Assembly: GCA_023515745.1 (NCBI GenBank) | Contig: JALECJ010000255.1 | Location: 320,001 to 384,000, forward strand | Length of the DNA stretch: 64,000 nt | Direction: 5' to 3' | Source: Amoeboaphelidium protococcarum | Taxonomy: Eukaryota; Aphelidiomycota; Aphelidea | Shown here: one piece after another, positions 26,358-36,255 of the stretch | Layout of the letters: each line of letters begins with the position of its first letter | Position numbering within the stretch: position 1 is the stretch's first letter | Notes under the pieces: model-generated | Told to the model about the DNA's origin: nothing | The model's database searches: none | The model's input: only the letters and a program-made list of their open reading frames with translations | Translations under genes and position numbers: made by a program

Positions 26358-27711
26358 ATGAGGAAAACCAAGATTTTTACAGGGACATCCCATACGGAAC
26401 TCTCGAATAAAATTGTGGAACGGTAAGACTCTTCGGCTGTATATTTGATATGATCCATCTTACAACTTGACTTCAGTTCTTGCGATTACCGTAAAGGGTT
26501 TATGTAGACTTGGAATGTCAGCTTCCACAGTATCAATTTAGCAATATGCGAACCACGAGTTGTCTTTACATCTGGGCGTAAGTGTCCGCGGTGATGATGT
26601 CTTCCTTATCCAGTCCGGTTCTGACAGTATCAATGACCATCTGATGGAATTGCTCATTATGATACACGCCTGCAAGATTGCGAGTGCTCGGCGAATCACG
26701 GCGGTCATTCCGTACTTTCCCTATGGCAAGTGGAGTAAGAAGAAGAAGATAAGAGGGAGTATCACGGCCAAGTTGGTGGCTAATATGCTGTCTGTCTCCG
26801 GTGTGGATCACGTTATCACAATGGACTTGCACAGTTCCCAGATTCAGGGATTCTTCAAGTCTCCGGTTGATAATCTATTCGGTGAGCCATCTATCGCCAA
26901 GTTTATTAAGGAGCGAATTCCGGAATATCAGAATGGTGTTGTTGTTAGTAAAAACTCTGGCGCTGTGAAGAGAGTCACCTCAATGGCTGACCGTCTTCAG
27001 TTGGAATTTGCTCTCATTCATAAAGATTCCACCGCTGCTGCTGCTGCATCTCAGAGTCAATAAGTGCCGTAGTAGATGGCTAATAACACCGCTTCTGCAT
27101 TGCCTGCTGAGCATAAGTAACTGCTGCATGTTAGCAATTTGTAGTCAATGTCCACAAGTACGTCGATGGATTCTCTATTGACTGATGCATCACTGTTGCC
27201 TGGTAGAATGCAGATTAACAATCCCCTGGTGATGATGACTTAAAGCAACTACTCATCAAATTTTCATTATGATGTAGATGATGATGATGTTGAGGCGAAT
27301 GATGCTGAAGAAGATGAAGATGGCGGTGGATTAGGTAGTAGTGGTGGCATTGACTGCTTGACACTTGTGGGTGATGTGAAGGATAAAATTGCGTTCATTC
27401 TAGATGATATGATTGATGGAACCAGATCTTTCATAGATGCAGCCACATTCCTCATGGACAAGTGTGGTGCAAGGAAAGTGTACATAGTGGCTACTCACGC
27501 AATTCTTAGTGGGCGTGCATTGTATGAAATTGAGGTGTGTCCCAGTATCGCCGGTATCATTGTCACCAATACGTATCCTATCGGTGGGCACAAGCAGAGA
27601 CTGACCAAGAAGTTGCACATCATTGATATTAGTGGAGTCTTGGCTGAAGCTATACGCCGTACAAGAAATGGTGAATCTATATCTTATCTATTTGATGCTA
27701 CGGTCTAGTGA
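26358..27711 (+). CDS. PRPP synthetase-associated / Prs1-type subunit
   Basis: Two exons, 26358-26422 and 26508-27711 (85-nt intron GTAAGA...TGTAG); 422 residues. It has the two-lobed phosphoribosyl pyrophosphate synthetase fold: [38 protein letters not shown] and [14 protein letters not shown] are recognisable. The catalytic ATP/metal loop of true enzymes (FPYARQDKK) reads [16 protein letters not shown], and the ribose-phosphate loop has DGTRS, not DTCGT. This is the pattern of PRPS-associated proteins and of some yeast Prs subunits. A roughly 100-residue Ser/Gln/acidic insertion (about 200-300) parallels the non-homologous regions of those subunits. It is probably a non-catalytic partner of an active PRPS encoded elsewhere. 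Confidence 0.85.
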
Positions 27712-27830
27712 TTATCTAATCGAGTTATAGTGTCATGTGTTGTGTGACCGATATAGGATGCAGTCTTTACTCGCAGCGTAAAAGTAATGATACATAAGCC
27801 AAATAATATACAATGAAATTTATACAATAA

Positions 27831-28517
27831 TCACTTCTTGTGGAGTCGCTTGTGTTCGTGTGGAAGAACAACCTTCTTCTATTACCATAATCCTATTCGC
27901 TTCTATTTAGCTTTAAGTTCGCAGGCCTCCAGAGCATCTTATATGCCGTCATACTCTGCACCGGATTGTCGATATACAACAGCCCATCCTTTTTTGACCA
28001 TTTCAAGACTAATATTCCGTCTAAACCCAAAATTGATACCCAATACAGTCCATGGCCGGTATAATATGGTGCCCACTATACGTCCATACTGATCGCGCCT
28101 GAGTAATCTTACTCTTACCGTCCGACCGGCGGGCAGTGTCTTTGTAAGCCAAAGTTTCGCCTCTTCATTGAATTTCTGTGCAGGCATACCAAAGTGGGCA
28201 CCCTCCGGAGCATCGATACCCATCAAACGAACATTCAGAGTGTCTGGTTTTACCTGTGCGCCGTACATCAAAGTTCTTAATCTAGCCAATGGAGATAGAT
28301 GTTCAACGCGAACGTTGTCGCTATCATTAACCTTCACCACCCGGGCGCGTATCCATTGCTGAGCCAGAATAGCATCTTGAGGAACGTGCTAACTAGATTT
28401 ATATTGTCGCAGTGTCTATTGCATCGCGTGAAGTCCATACCCAGCACTGACACAGCAAGCGTGACTTAACAAAAGTAGACTGGGGTATTCATGAAGTAAA
28501 TTCAATGCAATATTCAT
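27831..28517 (-). CDS. LCL3: LCL3-like membrane-anchored SNase-family nuclease
   Basis: Single exon, 228 residues. A hydrophobic N-terminal segment (about 9-25) is followed by a staphylococcal-nuclease OB-fold: RLMGIDAPEG with the calcium/substrate Asp, a Glu near KFNEEAKLWL, and RVRLLRRDQYGRIVG with the catalytic Arg region. The C-terminus is rich in Lys, Arg and His. This matches the fungal Lcl3 family, whose members sit in mitochondrial or other membranes. It is convergent with the PRPS-like gene (120 bases between stops) and divergent from TFIIA-gamma (166 bases between starts). Confidence 0.85.
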
Positions 28518-28683
28518 CACCTCTGAATCAATAATTAAATGCTAAGTAGATCTTACAATATTGCGACAAGGTGAGCTGTTTGATCAGAAGCACCACAGAA
28601 ACTTATTCGTCTTTTCTTTCCTACTTAACACGTTCGGCTTATCTTTTACAACCTAGAAAAACGAATTCGATTAACTATTAAAG

Positions 28684-29091
28684 ATGAGCTAGTAGTAGTA
28701 AAACCCATAGGGAGCACAGTCTGGGTAATAACCTCAGTCGTAATTAGTGTATGAACTGTATAGACACACCTCGGTTGGCGTTGCGCTGACAGATGCACTC
28801 GATGAACTGATCAGATCGCAATAGATCACCCCATTGCTGGCGAGGAAAATTATTTTGTAATTCGACAAGAGTATGACGGAAGCACTGTCAACGAAAACAT
28901 GCAACAAGGTTAACCTCAAACAGGGCCAGATGGACAATTATAATTACTTGGACGATGTGTGGACATTTGAATTAAGTAAACCCGCGTTTAAAGTTCTCTT
29001 TGATAAACGACCCGATGGAGTTGTCGAAGCTGCCGGTCCCGTAAAACTGATCGCGTGTAATTCAAAACGTTCCAACGATGGTTAAAAATGA
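28684..29091 (+). CDS. TOA2: Transcription factor IIA gamma subunit
   Basis: Single exon, 135 residues; the family is usually 105-125. A Gln-rich start written almost wholly in TAG/TAA is followed by the helical bundle (YELYRHTSVGVALTDALDEL, then ITPLLARKIILQFDKSM) and the beta-barrel (YNYLDDVWTFELSKPAFKV, VKLIACNSKR). TFIIA stabilises TBP on the TATA box in the RNA polymerase II initiation complex. The match covers the whole domain, so the call is secure. Confidence 0.95.
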
Positions 29092-29448
29092 CACTTGTTA
29101 TAATAGAATTTATATCTTGTTATTCTACTCATGACTTTTAACTGTTCTGTGTTGTTTTAATCGCTTTCCACCTATAATATTATTGACCATCTATCTCGAC
29201 GCAAGGTTTTCAGACTACCATTCCACTGCGATGAACAGCATTGACATTATCTGGTCAACATAGCTTATTTAAAACAACCATCTAATAATCTTCTAAATAT
29301 TCTTTTAGAGAAAGCTCAAACTCTGACGAAACGAACGTGATTTGTCAGATTTCAGCTGAGGTGAATGAATAAAGGCTCAGCCACACACACACCCGAAATG
29401 TTTTTCTGATCTAACACAGCTATTAGCACATTGGGGACTAATATAATA
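29092..29448. other. Intergenic region
   Basis: About 357 bases between TFIIA-gamma and the carboxylesterase gene. It has a short CA repeat at about 29382-29392, roughly 60 bases upstream of the esterase start. No gene seen. Confidence 0.5.
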
Positions 29449-31332
29449 ATGAAGAAAGTTCACCTTGTGGGTATCTTCACCTTTATTCTGGTGTCTATAT
29501 TTACAACCTTTGTTCTGAGATGGAGTTTAGAGACATTATTGAAGATGTAACGCGGCCCATCCATAGTGAATGTTGATAGCAGTAGTTCTGTGGTGGAAGT
29601 GGCGTTGTCTAGTGGTATGAGAGTGCATGGAATGATAGACAAGGTATATCCAGAAGTGGCTCATTTCTATGGCATTCCGTATGCTTCAATCAGTACAGAG
29701 CGATTCGGTGCTCCCATCAAGTATGAACATAAGAACAACTAGGAAGTGTTTGAAGCATACGAATTTGGACCCGTCTGTCCCCAGCTAGAGTTCTTTCTAA
29801 ATCAGGCTGAACATGGCTGTCTGTCACTCAACATTTATGCGCCACTGCGGCAGTCTCATCCAACTATGCGTCATCATCATAATCATCTGAAGCCAGTGTT
29901 GATATTTTTCCATGGTGGAGGATTCTTTCTGGGTGGTGGGTCTGAGCACAAGTTATATGATGGTTCTTACATGGTGCAGAATCACGACGTTGTCGTCGTC
30001 ACGGTAAATTATCGCCTTGGTCCTCTTGGATTTCTGGCATTCCCACCCTCTGAAGATGGTCCAGCCTTGGGGAATTAGGGAATATAAGATTAGCGCATGG
30101 CTATCCAGTGGGTCTGGGATAATATTGAACATTTTGGTGGTGATAGAAATAACATTAACCTCTAAGGGTAATCAGCTGGAGCTTATTCTGCAGCAATTCA
30201 CTTGTTGAAACAACGCACAGATCCTTAAAGCGCGTAACATCATCCATTGATCAAGCGCGTCATCATGCACTCTGCTCCGTTAAGTTTCCGATTCCGCCCT
30301 TTTAATTAAACATTGTAATAGACTTTGATTATAGCCAAAAGCTTGAAATGCGCTGATTAATCCTTAGATTTGGCGAGAATGTCACAATAACATTGGGAAA
30401 CGGTGCGTCGTTGCATGTAGAAATCTCCAATTGACGTGTTTATGGCCAAGTCTCTCGCTGCTCTACCTCAGCTTAACGCAAAGTATCTCTCATTGGACAC
30501 GCCATTTACGTATGTTCCTCATCAGGTGGATGGTGGTGATTTTTCTATCCTATATAATTCTATATAAGAAGCAATTGACGCGTCTGCAGTGTACGATAAT
30601 GTTGACATTATGATCGGCACTGTCAGAGATGAATTGGAATTGCTGCCTTGGGCTATTGAAAGATCTGCGCATTTAATCAAAGTTATTCCACCGTTCATTC
30701 GTAAGCTTCTCCCATGGAAATTTGATGTAATGGGCTTTAATAATAACTTTTAATGGTTCAATATTTTGGATTTGGATGATATGTCATCTGAATTAAAGAG
30801 TCAGTGGCTTCGTGTAATGTCAGAGTATGGAAATAGAAAAGGTGTCAACCTCAACACTTGTACGTTTTCTGGTATGAAAGATTTAATCATTGAAATGCTG
30901 AGTGATTATGTGTTCATATGCCCTGCGCAGAGATTGTTGGAGGCCATTTAATCATCATAGCGAAAGTATCACTATGTATGGAACAAGATTCCACGTTACT
31001 TGAAGCATCTGGGCGGGAGTTGCGCGTTGAACAAAGTCTGCCATGCGGTAGATATTCCATACCTGTTCCATTCTGGATAGACGTTGATATCATTCGACCC
31101 CTAGGAGTAGTATATCAGCGATATGATGATTCAATCTATCGTTGATTTTGTATCGCCACAAAAGACATTGAACCTTTTAAGCAGGTCTTAGAGAGATAGT
31201 ATCAATGTGGGTGACATTAGCTGGCCTTCATTCGATAATGGTGAATAGTTGTATTTGTCTTTTAATGACACTATTGAAGTTGGACAATAGTATAAATCTG
31301 ACATGTGTGAGCTTTGGGACTCTTTGATATGA
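29449..31332 (+). CDS. Type B carboxylesterase/lipase-like membrane protein
   Basis: Single exon, 627 residues. A signal anchor (about 4-22) precedes an alpha/beta-hydrolase of the carboxylesterase/cholinesterase type: FYGIPYASI, CLSLNIYAP, FFHGGGFFLGGG (oxyanion hole), VNYRLGPLGFL, GNQGIQDQRMAIQWVWDNI, and the nucleophile elbow GQSAGAYS near residue 240. A late Cys-His (KVCHAVDIPYLFH) fits the catalytic His region and GTVRDELELL the acid region. The elbow normally reads GESAG; here the residue before Ser is Gln, written TAA. The enzyme probably hydrolyses esters on the outer or lumenal side of a membrane; substrate unknown. Some neuroligin-like relatives are inactive, but the Ser and His are present here. 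Confidence 0.85.
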
Positions 31333-31452
31333 GTTCAGCTGGTAAGCGATTTGATTTTTGAATATATGCCACGCTATCTGCGAAGTTGAAAACTAGTGGC
31401 CAAAGTCGTATTTAAATCTTTTGAGAGTAAACTATTACAGTTTAATACATCA

Positions 31453-33075
31453 TCATACATCATCATCTTCCTGCCTTCTGGATTCCTTTACACCTTCTAC
31501 TGCCTATCTGACAAGAGGAAGAATTTCATCAATATCTGCAATAGTAGTACTTGTTCCAGTTCTACAAATATTAGGACCATCTATAGAGTTCTTACCTTGC
31601 AGTTCATGACACTCTGGCTCAATGTGATTACTCTTATTAGTATTCCTCCAGCGAAGATAATGGCGACCTGTCATTGTGGCCAGATTGAAATACTCTGGAC
31701 TCTCCCAAGTGAACGGTATCAGCTCAATAACGTATCCATCCAGCGCAGTATAAATCAAGTTTGTCAAACCAGCGCCGTGCATTCCAATTAAAATGTCAGT
31801 CTGCCGCATTAGACTCAACTGGTCTTTATATTCAAGCTCAAAGAACTCTGCCACTTTAACAATCACGCCAGGTATTGTCTCAATAGCCTTGATCAACTCA
31901 GCTTCATTTTATAACACTCGACCAATTCTGGCATTAGCAGGAGCAAATGGCTTCTTTCGTCTAGATGAGAATGTGATATGAACAACTTCTTAAGTTATGC
32001 GATCTTGATTAGCTCCATCCAGTAAAATCTCATTCAATGAGCTGAATCCAAAGTAGTCAAAGAGATTGTTCACGTATAATCCAATCAGTTCACCAGCAGA
32101 ACAGGATGTCATTGACCATATCAGTCCAAGAGTATTATGTTCATCGGCTGGGATGATTAATCTTTTAAAAAGCACCCGCTTGCCAACGAAATCCTTACCT
32201 CGCAAAACTTCTTTACGTCCTATGGCATTAAGCGTTCCTTTATACGGACATCCATCAATAGTGTCGGGATCTTCGGAGATCTAAAGTCGATCATCCACCA
32301 CGAGAACTTTTCTAGAAAATGTCAAACTTTCAGGATTATCAACAGTCAGAGCGGCATTCCACACTCGCAAAACATCAGCGAGAGCATGCCAAGTATTACC
32401 GCAGTCATCTCTACCAATAATCACAGTGTCATCCGTTTCTTCAATATCATAATCCTCTTCATCAATGGGCTTATTTTCCAATTTGATAGACCGCGATACA
32501 TACTCCAGCTATATATCCTCTATTTTTGTATTAACTAGCTCGCAGTCATGAATGGTCAAGAATCCTTGCTAAAGTGCAGAGTGCGAGCCTTAAAAGAAGC
32601 GAAGATTAAAATCCAGTATAGCATTCTCAATGACTATAACTTTGCCAGGATACAGTCGCACCTTTGATGATAAAGATGATGATGCCGATGTCGGGTCACA
32701 AACAGTCCTTTACAACTCCCTGGCAGTGTATGGGATATAATCATAGGGAATATACGGCTCTTTCAGAATGGGATGAGGAGGACATGCGGGGTGAGGAAAT
32801 TCGATATATCTCCCCGTGGTATTAAACCTGTATCTCCTTTAGTCGTTATTATCATCGGGCTAAATGTCGCCAAACATACCATCAGAGTCATCATGATTCG
32901 CAGCACTCTGCCTCAGCTATCGGCCAGTATCATGATTGTCAGTGTTCTTATTGAATTGCGGCATGCGGACTTATCGCGGCGATTCGCCAGTCATTTGCTC
33001 ATACTGAAGGTAAACCATAGCTCCTAGGATAAAAGCTATAAACAGAGTTCTAACAATCGCAAAACATCGTGGCAT
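31453..33075 (-). CDS. GT61-family glycosyltransferase (EOGT-like)
   Basis: Single exon, 540 residues, type II membrane topology: short cytosolic N-terminus, anchor at about 5-22, then a lumenal stem and the catalytic domain. The C-terminal half has the family core DILIGMHGAGLTNLIY followed by VIELIPF, with GLIWSMTSCSAGELI and the RLIIPADEH region upstream, as in DUF563/GT61 enzymes such as EOGT and plant xylosyltransferases. It probably adds a sugar to glycoproteins or polysaccharides in the ER or Golgi; donor and acceptor cannot be told from sequence. Convergent with the esterase gene, with 120 bases between stops; ends in tandem TGA TGA. Confidence 0.82.
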
Positions 33076-33820
33076 TTTTACAAACTGTAGAGTTTAAAAT
33101 CAAATGATAGCAGAGATTTACAGTACTAAAATAATAGCGGCAGAGTTTTGCTCTATTGTCGATATTGTCACAGCAGCTGTACTGTACAGAACAATTTCGC
33201 TGCTTATCAAAAGTTGAACTGTAAGAGCGAGACGGACAAAGCTGAAACATTACTATTGTTCGATCAGTCGCAGCCTCTTGAATATTTTTAAGAATACATC
33301 AGATTAGTTTGGGCAGGGGGTTGTACTAAGAAATATTACACAAAATGTACTTCCACCAAGTGACAATCAGTCCAGAAATTAGCCCGGATGCGAGAACTTG
33401 ATACAAAGCAGTCGGACTGTCGTGTTGAACTCAAAATCTTGCTTAACTCAGTGCGCGTTTGTATGAATTGATGCGACAGTTTTAATACTTCAGTTTACTT
33501 ATTTATCCCCTAAATATCATTTAGAATGACTACCGCACTATACAACAAAATTTCAATCGCTCACCAAAATGCAATCAGTGATCAATAGACATGGTTCTTT
33601 GATACCGCTTGAAAAACCTCTTTAGTTTCACAGTGGTAGATCAATGTTGATTGTTTAAATTGGTCTGATCTTCATTGTTTCTCCTAACCTGAAACAAAGG
33701 ACGTTGCTAGTCGCTGTAGTATAATTACGTTTATATATTTTGTCACAAAGCTTATTTTGCCATCGCATAATTGACACATAATTTTATTACATATAAACCA
33801 GAGCGATTAATAAGAGGAAT
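33076..33820. other. Long divergent intergenic region
   Basis: About 745 bases between the starts of the GT61 gene (minus) and the PRM10-like gene (plus). AT-rich with no convincing open frame, repeat or RNA gene. The longest frames here lack any recognisable domain. Confidence 0.5.
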
Positions 33821-35422
33821 ATGGAAAAGAAATTCGAATAAAGTGCTTCAGACAATATTAGTCTGCAGTCATTAAAAGTCGGTTCTATTTTGGAGCGATA
33901 ATAGTCCATGCTGTCTATCCAGGACCGGATGAACTTGCAGAAACTGATTGTCAGGCTGGCAAAGTTGCTGTACGAATACGGTGCACCTAGTTTCCGAGTG
34001 GAGAGGAGGATAGAAATGATCGCTGAAGCTGTAAAGATGCCCACGCAGATTGTGGTTAGTCCTAATACGATTCTGATATCGTTCGGTGGAGAGTAGTTCT
34101 AGTCGCTGGGTGCGAGTATAGCATCGCCGATGATGTTAACTGCTGGTCAGTCGCTTCAGTCTACGGTTTTTCTTAAAGTGTAGTAGAGATTTAATCTATC
34201 CAAACTATATCAAGCTGATCGGCTGGCCAAGAAAGTCGCAGCCACCTTTTCATCATCTGCTGATCTGTAGATCCAATTGGCCGAGGAGCCTGATTTTATA
34301 TAAAAGTTTTTTGATAAAGTCACAAAGCTTGTATGCTCCCTCTGGCCTCCTGGTAAACAGAAATTGTATCAAATGTTTAGCGACGATGATAATGATATAG
34401 ATGGCGATAACATTGCTATTGAACCACCTACTCTGTCAGAATGCATTCAAGAACTGAAGAAGATTGACAGCGAACCTGACCCATACTCTACCTTTGTGCA
34501 TTTCATAGCTGTTGCTGGAATCTCATTCTTTGGTGCGCTGATGATTTATAAAGGTACGCTGATGGACGGTCTAATCAGTTTAATTCTGGGCTTAATTAGT
34601 GCTACATTTAATATGCTTGATGCCAGAAAATTATTGACTGCCGCAGACATATGGAGTCCAATGGTGACCACTTTCCTCGCTGTGGCCGTGTCTTATATAT
34701 TAAAGAGATTTCCTGACGATTCTATATGTCTTGGTATTCCCTCTATGGCATCGATAATATCCTTGTTCCCCGGTCTGCATATTGTACTTGCCATGATGGA
34801 GTTGGCGTCTAATAATATTCTGTCAGGTAGTGTTCGAATGTTTTATGCGTTCATACGAAGTCTCAAGTTGGGATTCGGCATGTACATTGGAGCTAAACTG
34901 ATACAGCATCTTGCGGATCAGTCAGATCCTGTAAACAAGTGTGCGTAGAATACTAATTATGGTGCAGGCATCTATCTACTGCTTATCCCCTTCTCGTTCT
35001 GCGTATGTATAGTATTGAAGGGTAGTTTGAGGTAGTGGCCGCAAATGCTCTTTGTCAGCGCGATTGGTGTGTGCTCGAGACAACTAGCTCTGTATCTGTT
35101 CTCTCTGGACACTGCTAATTCTATCGCCGCCTTCAGTATTGGTACAGTTGGCAATATTCTGGCTAGGCGGTACAATCAAGCCAATTTGCCCAGCCTAATG
35201 GTGGCAATTACCCTACTCGTGCCTACTGCAGTCGGTGTTTACGGCTTCTTTGATATGCTGGCATCAGACAAGTCGGGTAGCAGCGGTTCGAACTTTGCCT
35301 TTGATATCATCGTAAAGACTCTATCTATTGCGTTTGGCCTCTACTTCTCCTCCCTTGTCTACTTTCCCATAAAGAACTTTAGTCGAAAAACGAATTTGGA
35401 CGCTGACGGTCTGATTCTTTGA
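33821..35422 (+). CDS. PRM10: ThrE/PRM10-like membrane transporter
   Basis: Single exon, 533 residues. The N-terminal soluble part has the DUF1212 signature (LAKLLYEYGAPSFRVERRIE, then VSPNTILISFG), and the rest has about ten membrane helices with repeats of the ThrE fold (FHFIAVAGISFFGALM-like start, GIPSMASIISLFPGLHIVLA, SIGTVGNILARRYNQANLPS). Bacterial relatives export threonine/serine; fungal members are called pheromone-regulated membrane protein 10 and their substrate is unknown. A metabolite-export role is an inference. The upstream ATG at 33821 is preferred because the frame stays open to it and the next ATG would remove 29 residues. Confidence 0.85.
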
Positions 35423-35524
35423 TGGCAAGTATATTGACTATATTGTGTTGATGGTTTTGTTTTTCTATAGATGAGATGAGCTATTTATACCAGTTTTATT
35501 TACAGACAGGATAACATTCATGAT

Positions 35525-35941
35525 TCATTACTTCATCGCGCCATGTTCATCTTGTTGTGGCTACTACTACTTTGAGACAAGCGCGGTCTTGAGGTTAGTG
35601 AAGACTTGCGATCTTCCTTCATCGGATTAAGTGATAGAATCTAGCAGTATATTCTGAGGATTAACGCCGTCATCCATCGCCTAAAGTAACTTGAGTGGTA
35701 CCTCTACTTAATCAAAAGCCTCATTAGAAGTGTGTTAAGATAAAGAGCGCAATCGCTCAATGTAAGAACTCAGCTCAGCAGTAACATCCATCTTGTCACA
35801 CAGCATACCGCCAATCTTGTTACTCTGTTCAATCAACCGCGAAAGTTCAGATTCAACAGATTAAAGTTCTTATATCCTATGGTCCAAAGGCTAGCTAATC
35901 ACCGACTCTTTTCTCTTTAATCTAATCTTGATCCCACTCAT
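35525..35941 (-). CDS. MED10: Mediator complex subunit 10
   Basis: Single exon, 138 residues. Two helices, the first with LQSVESELSRLIEQSNKIGGML and the second VPLKLLQAMDDGVNPQNILLDSI, match the Med10/Nut2 pattern (I..LIP..VL..ID.G.NPD..T). Med10 is part of the Mediator middle module, linking activators to RNA polymerase II. The C-terminus is a Gln-rich tail written in TAG. Convergent with the PRM10-like gene (102 bases) and divergent from RNA14 (314 bases). Confidence 0.78.
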
Positions 35942-36255
35942 CTTGTAATACCTCTATTTGTTGTTTTTTAAAGGTAATGAATTGCAGTATAGTAGTAAGA
36001 GTGAGACTTTATATCTGCAAACGCGCGTTGAATGTTTAGCCTTTCCTTTATAACTTTATTGTAGTCGCTCTCTTTAACTCTTTCCTCTGCACTCTTCTCT
36101 TTCCGTGCTTTTACTTCTTTCTATTTGCACTTATCGACATAACGGGTTTTGATTCGTTATCGTTTCTTTCTATCCCTTTTCATTACCTTTAAGCGCGTAT
36201 TACATTGGATTAAATTTGGAATTATTACTTAAAAGGTGTGCCAAGTTGTTTTGGA
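35942..36255. other. Divergent promoter region MED10 / RNA14
   Basis: 314 bases between two divergent starts. Pyrimidine-rich on the plus strand near 36070-36180, and it contains TTTAAGCGC at 36188-36196, 60 bases before the RNA14 start, a motif also seen before two other genes in this window. Confidence 0.4.
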
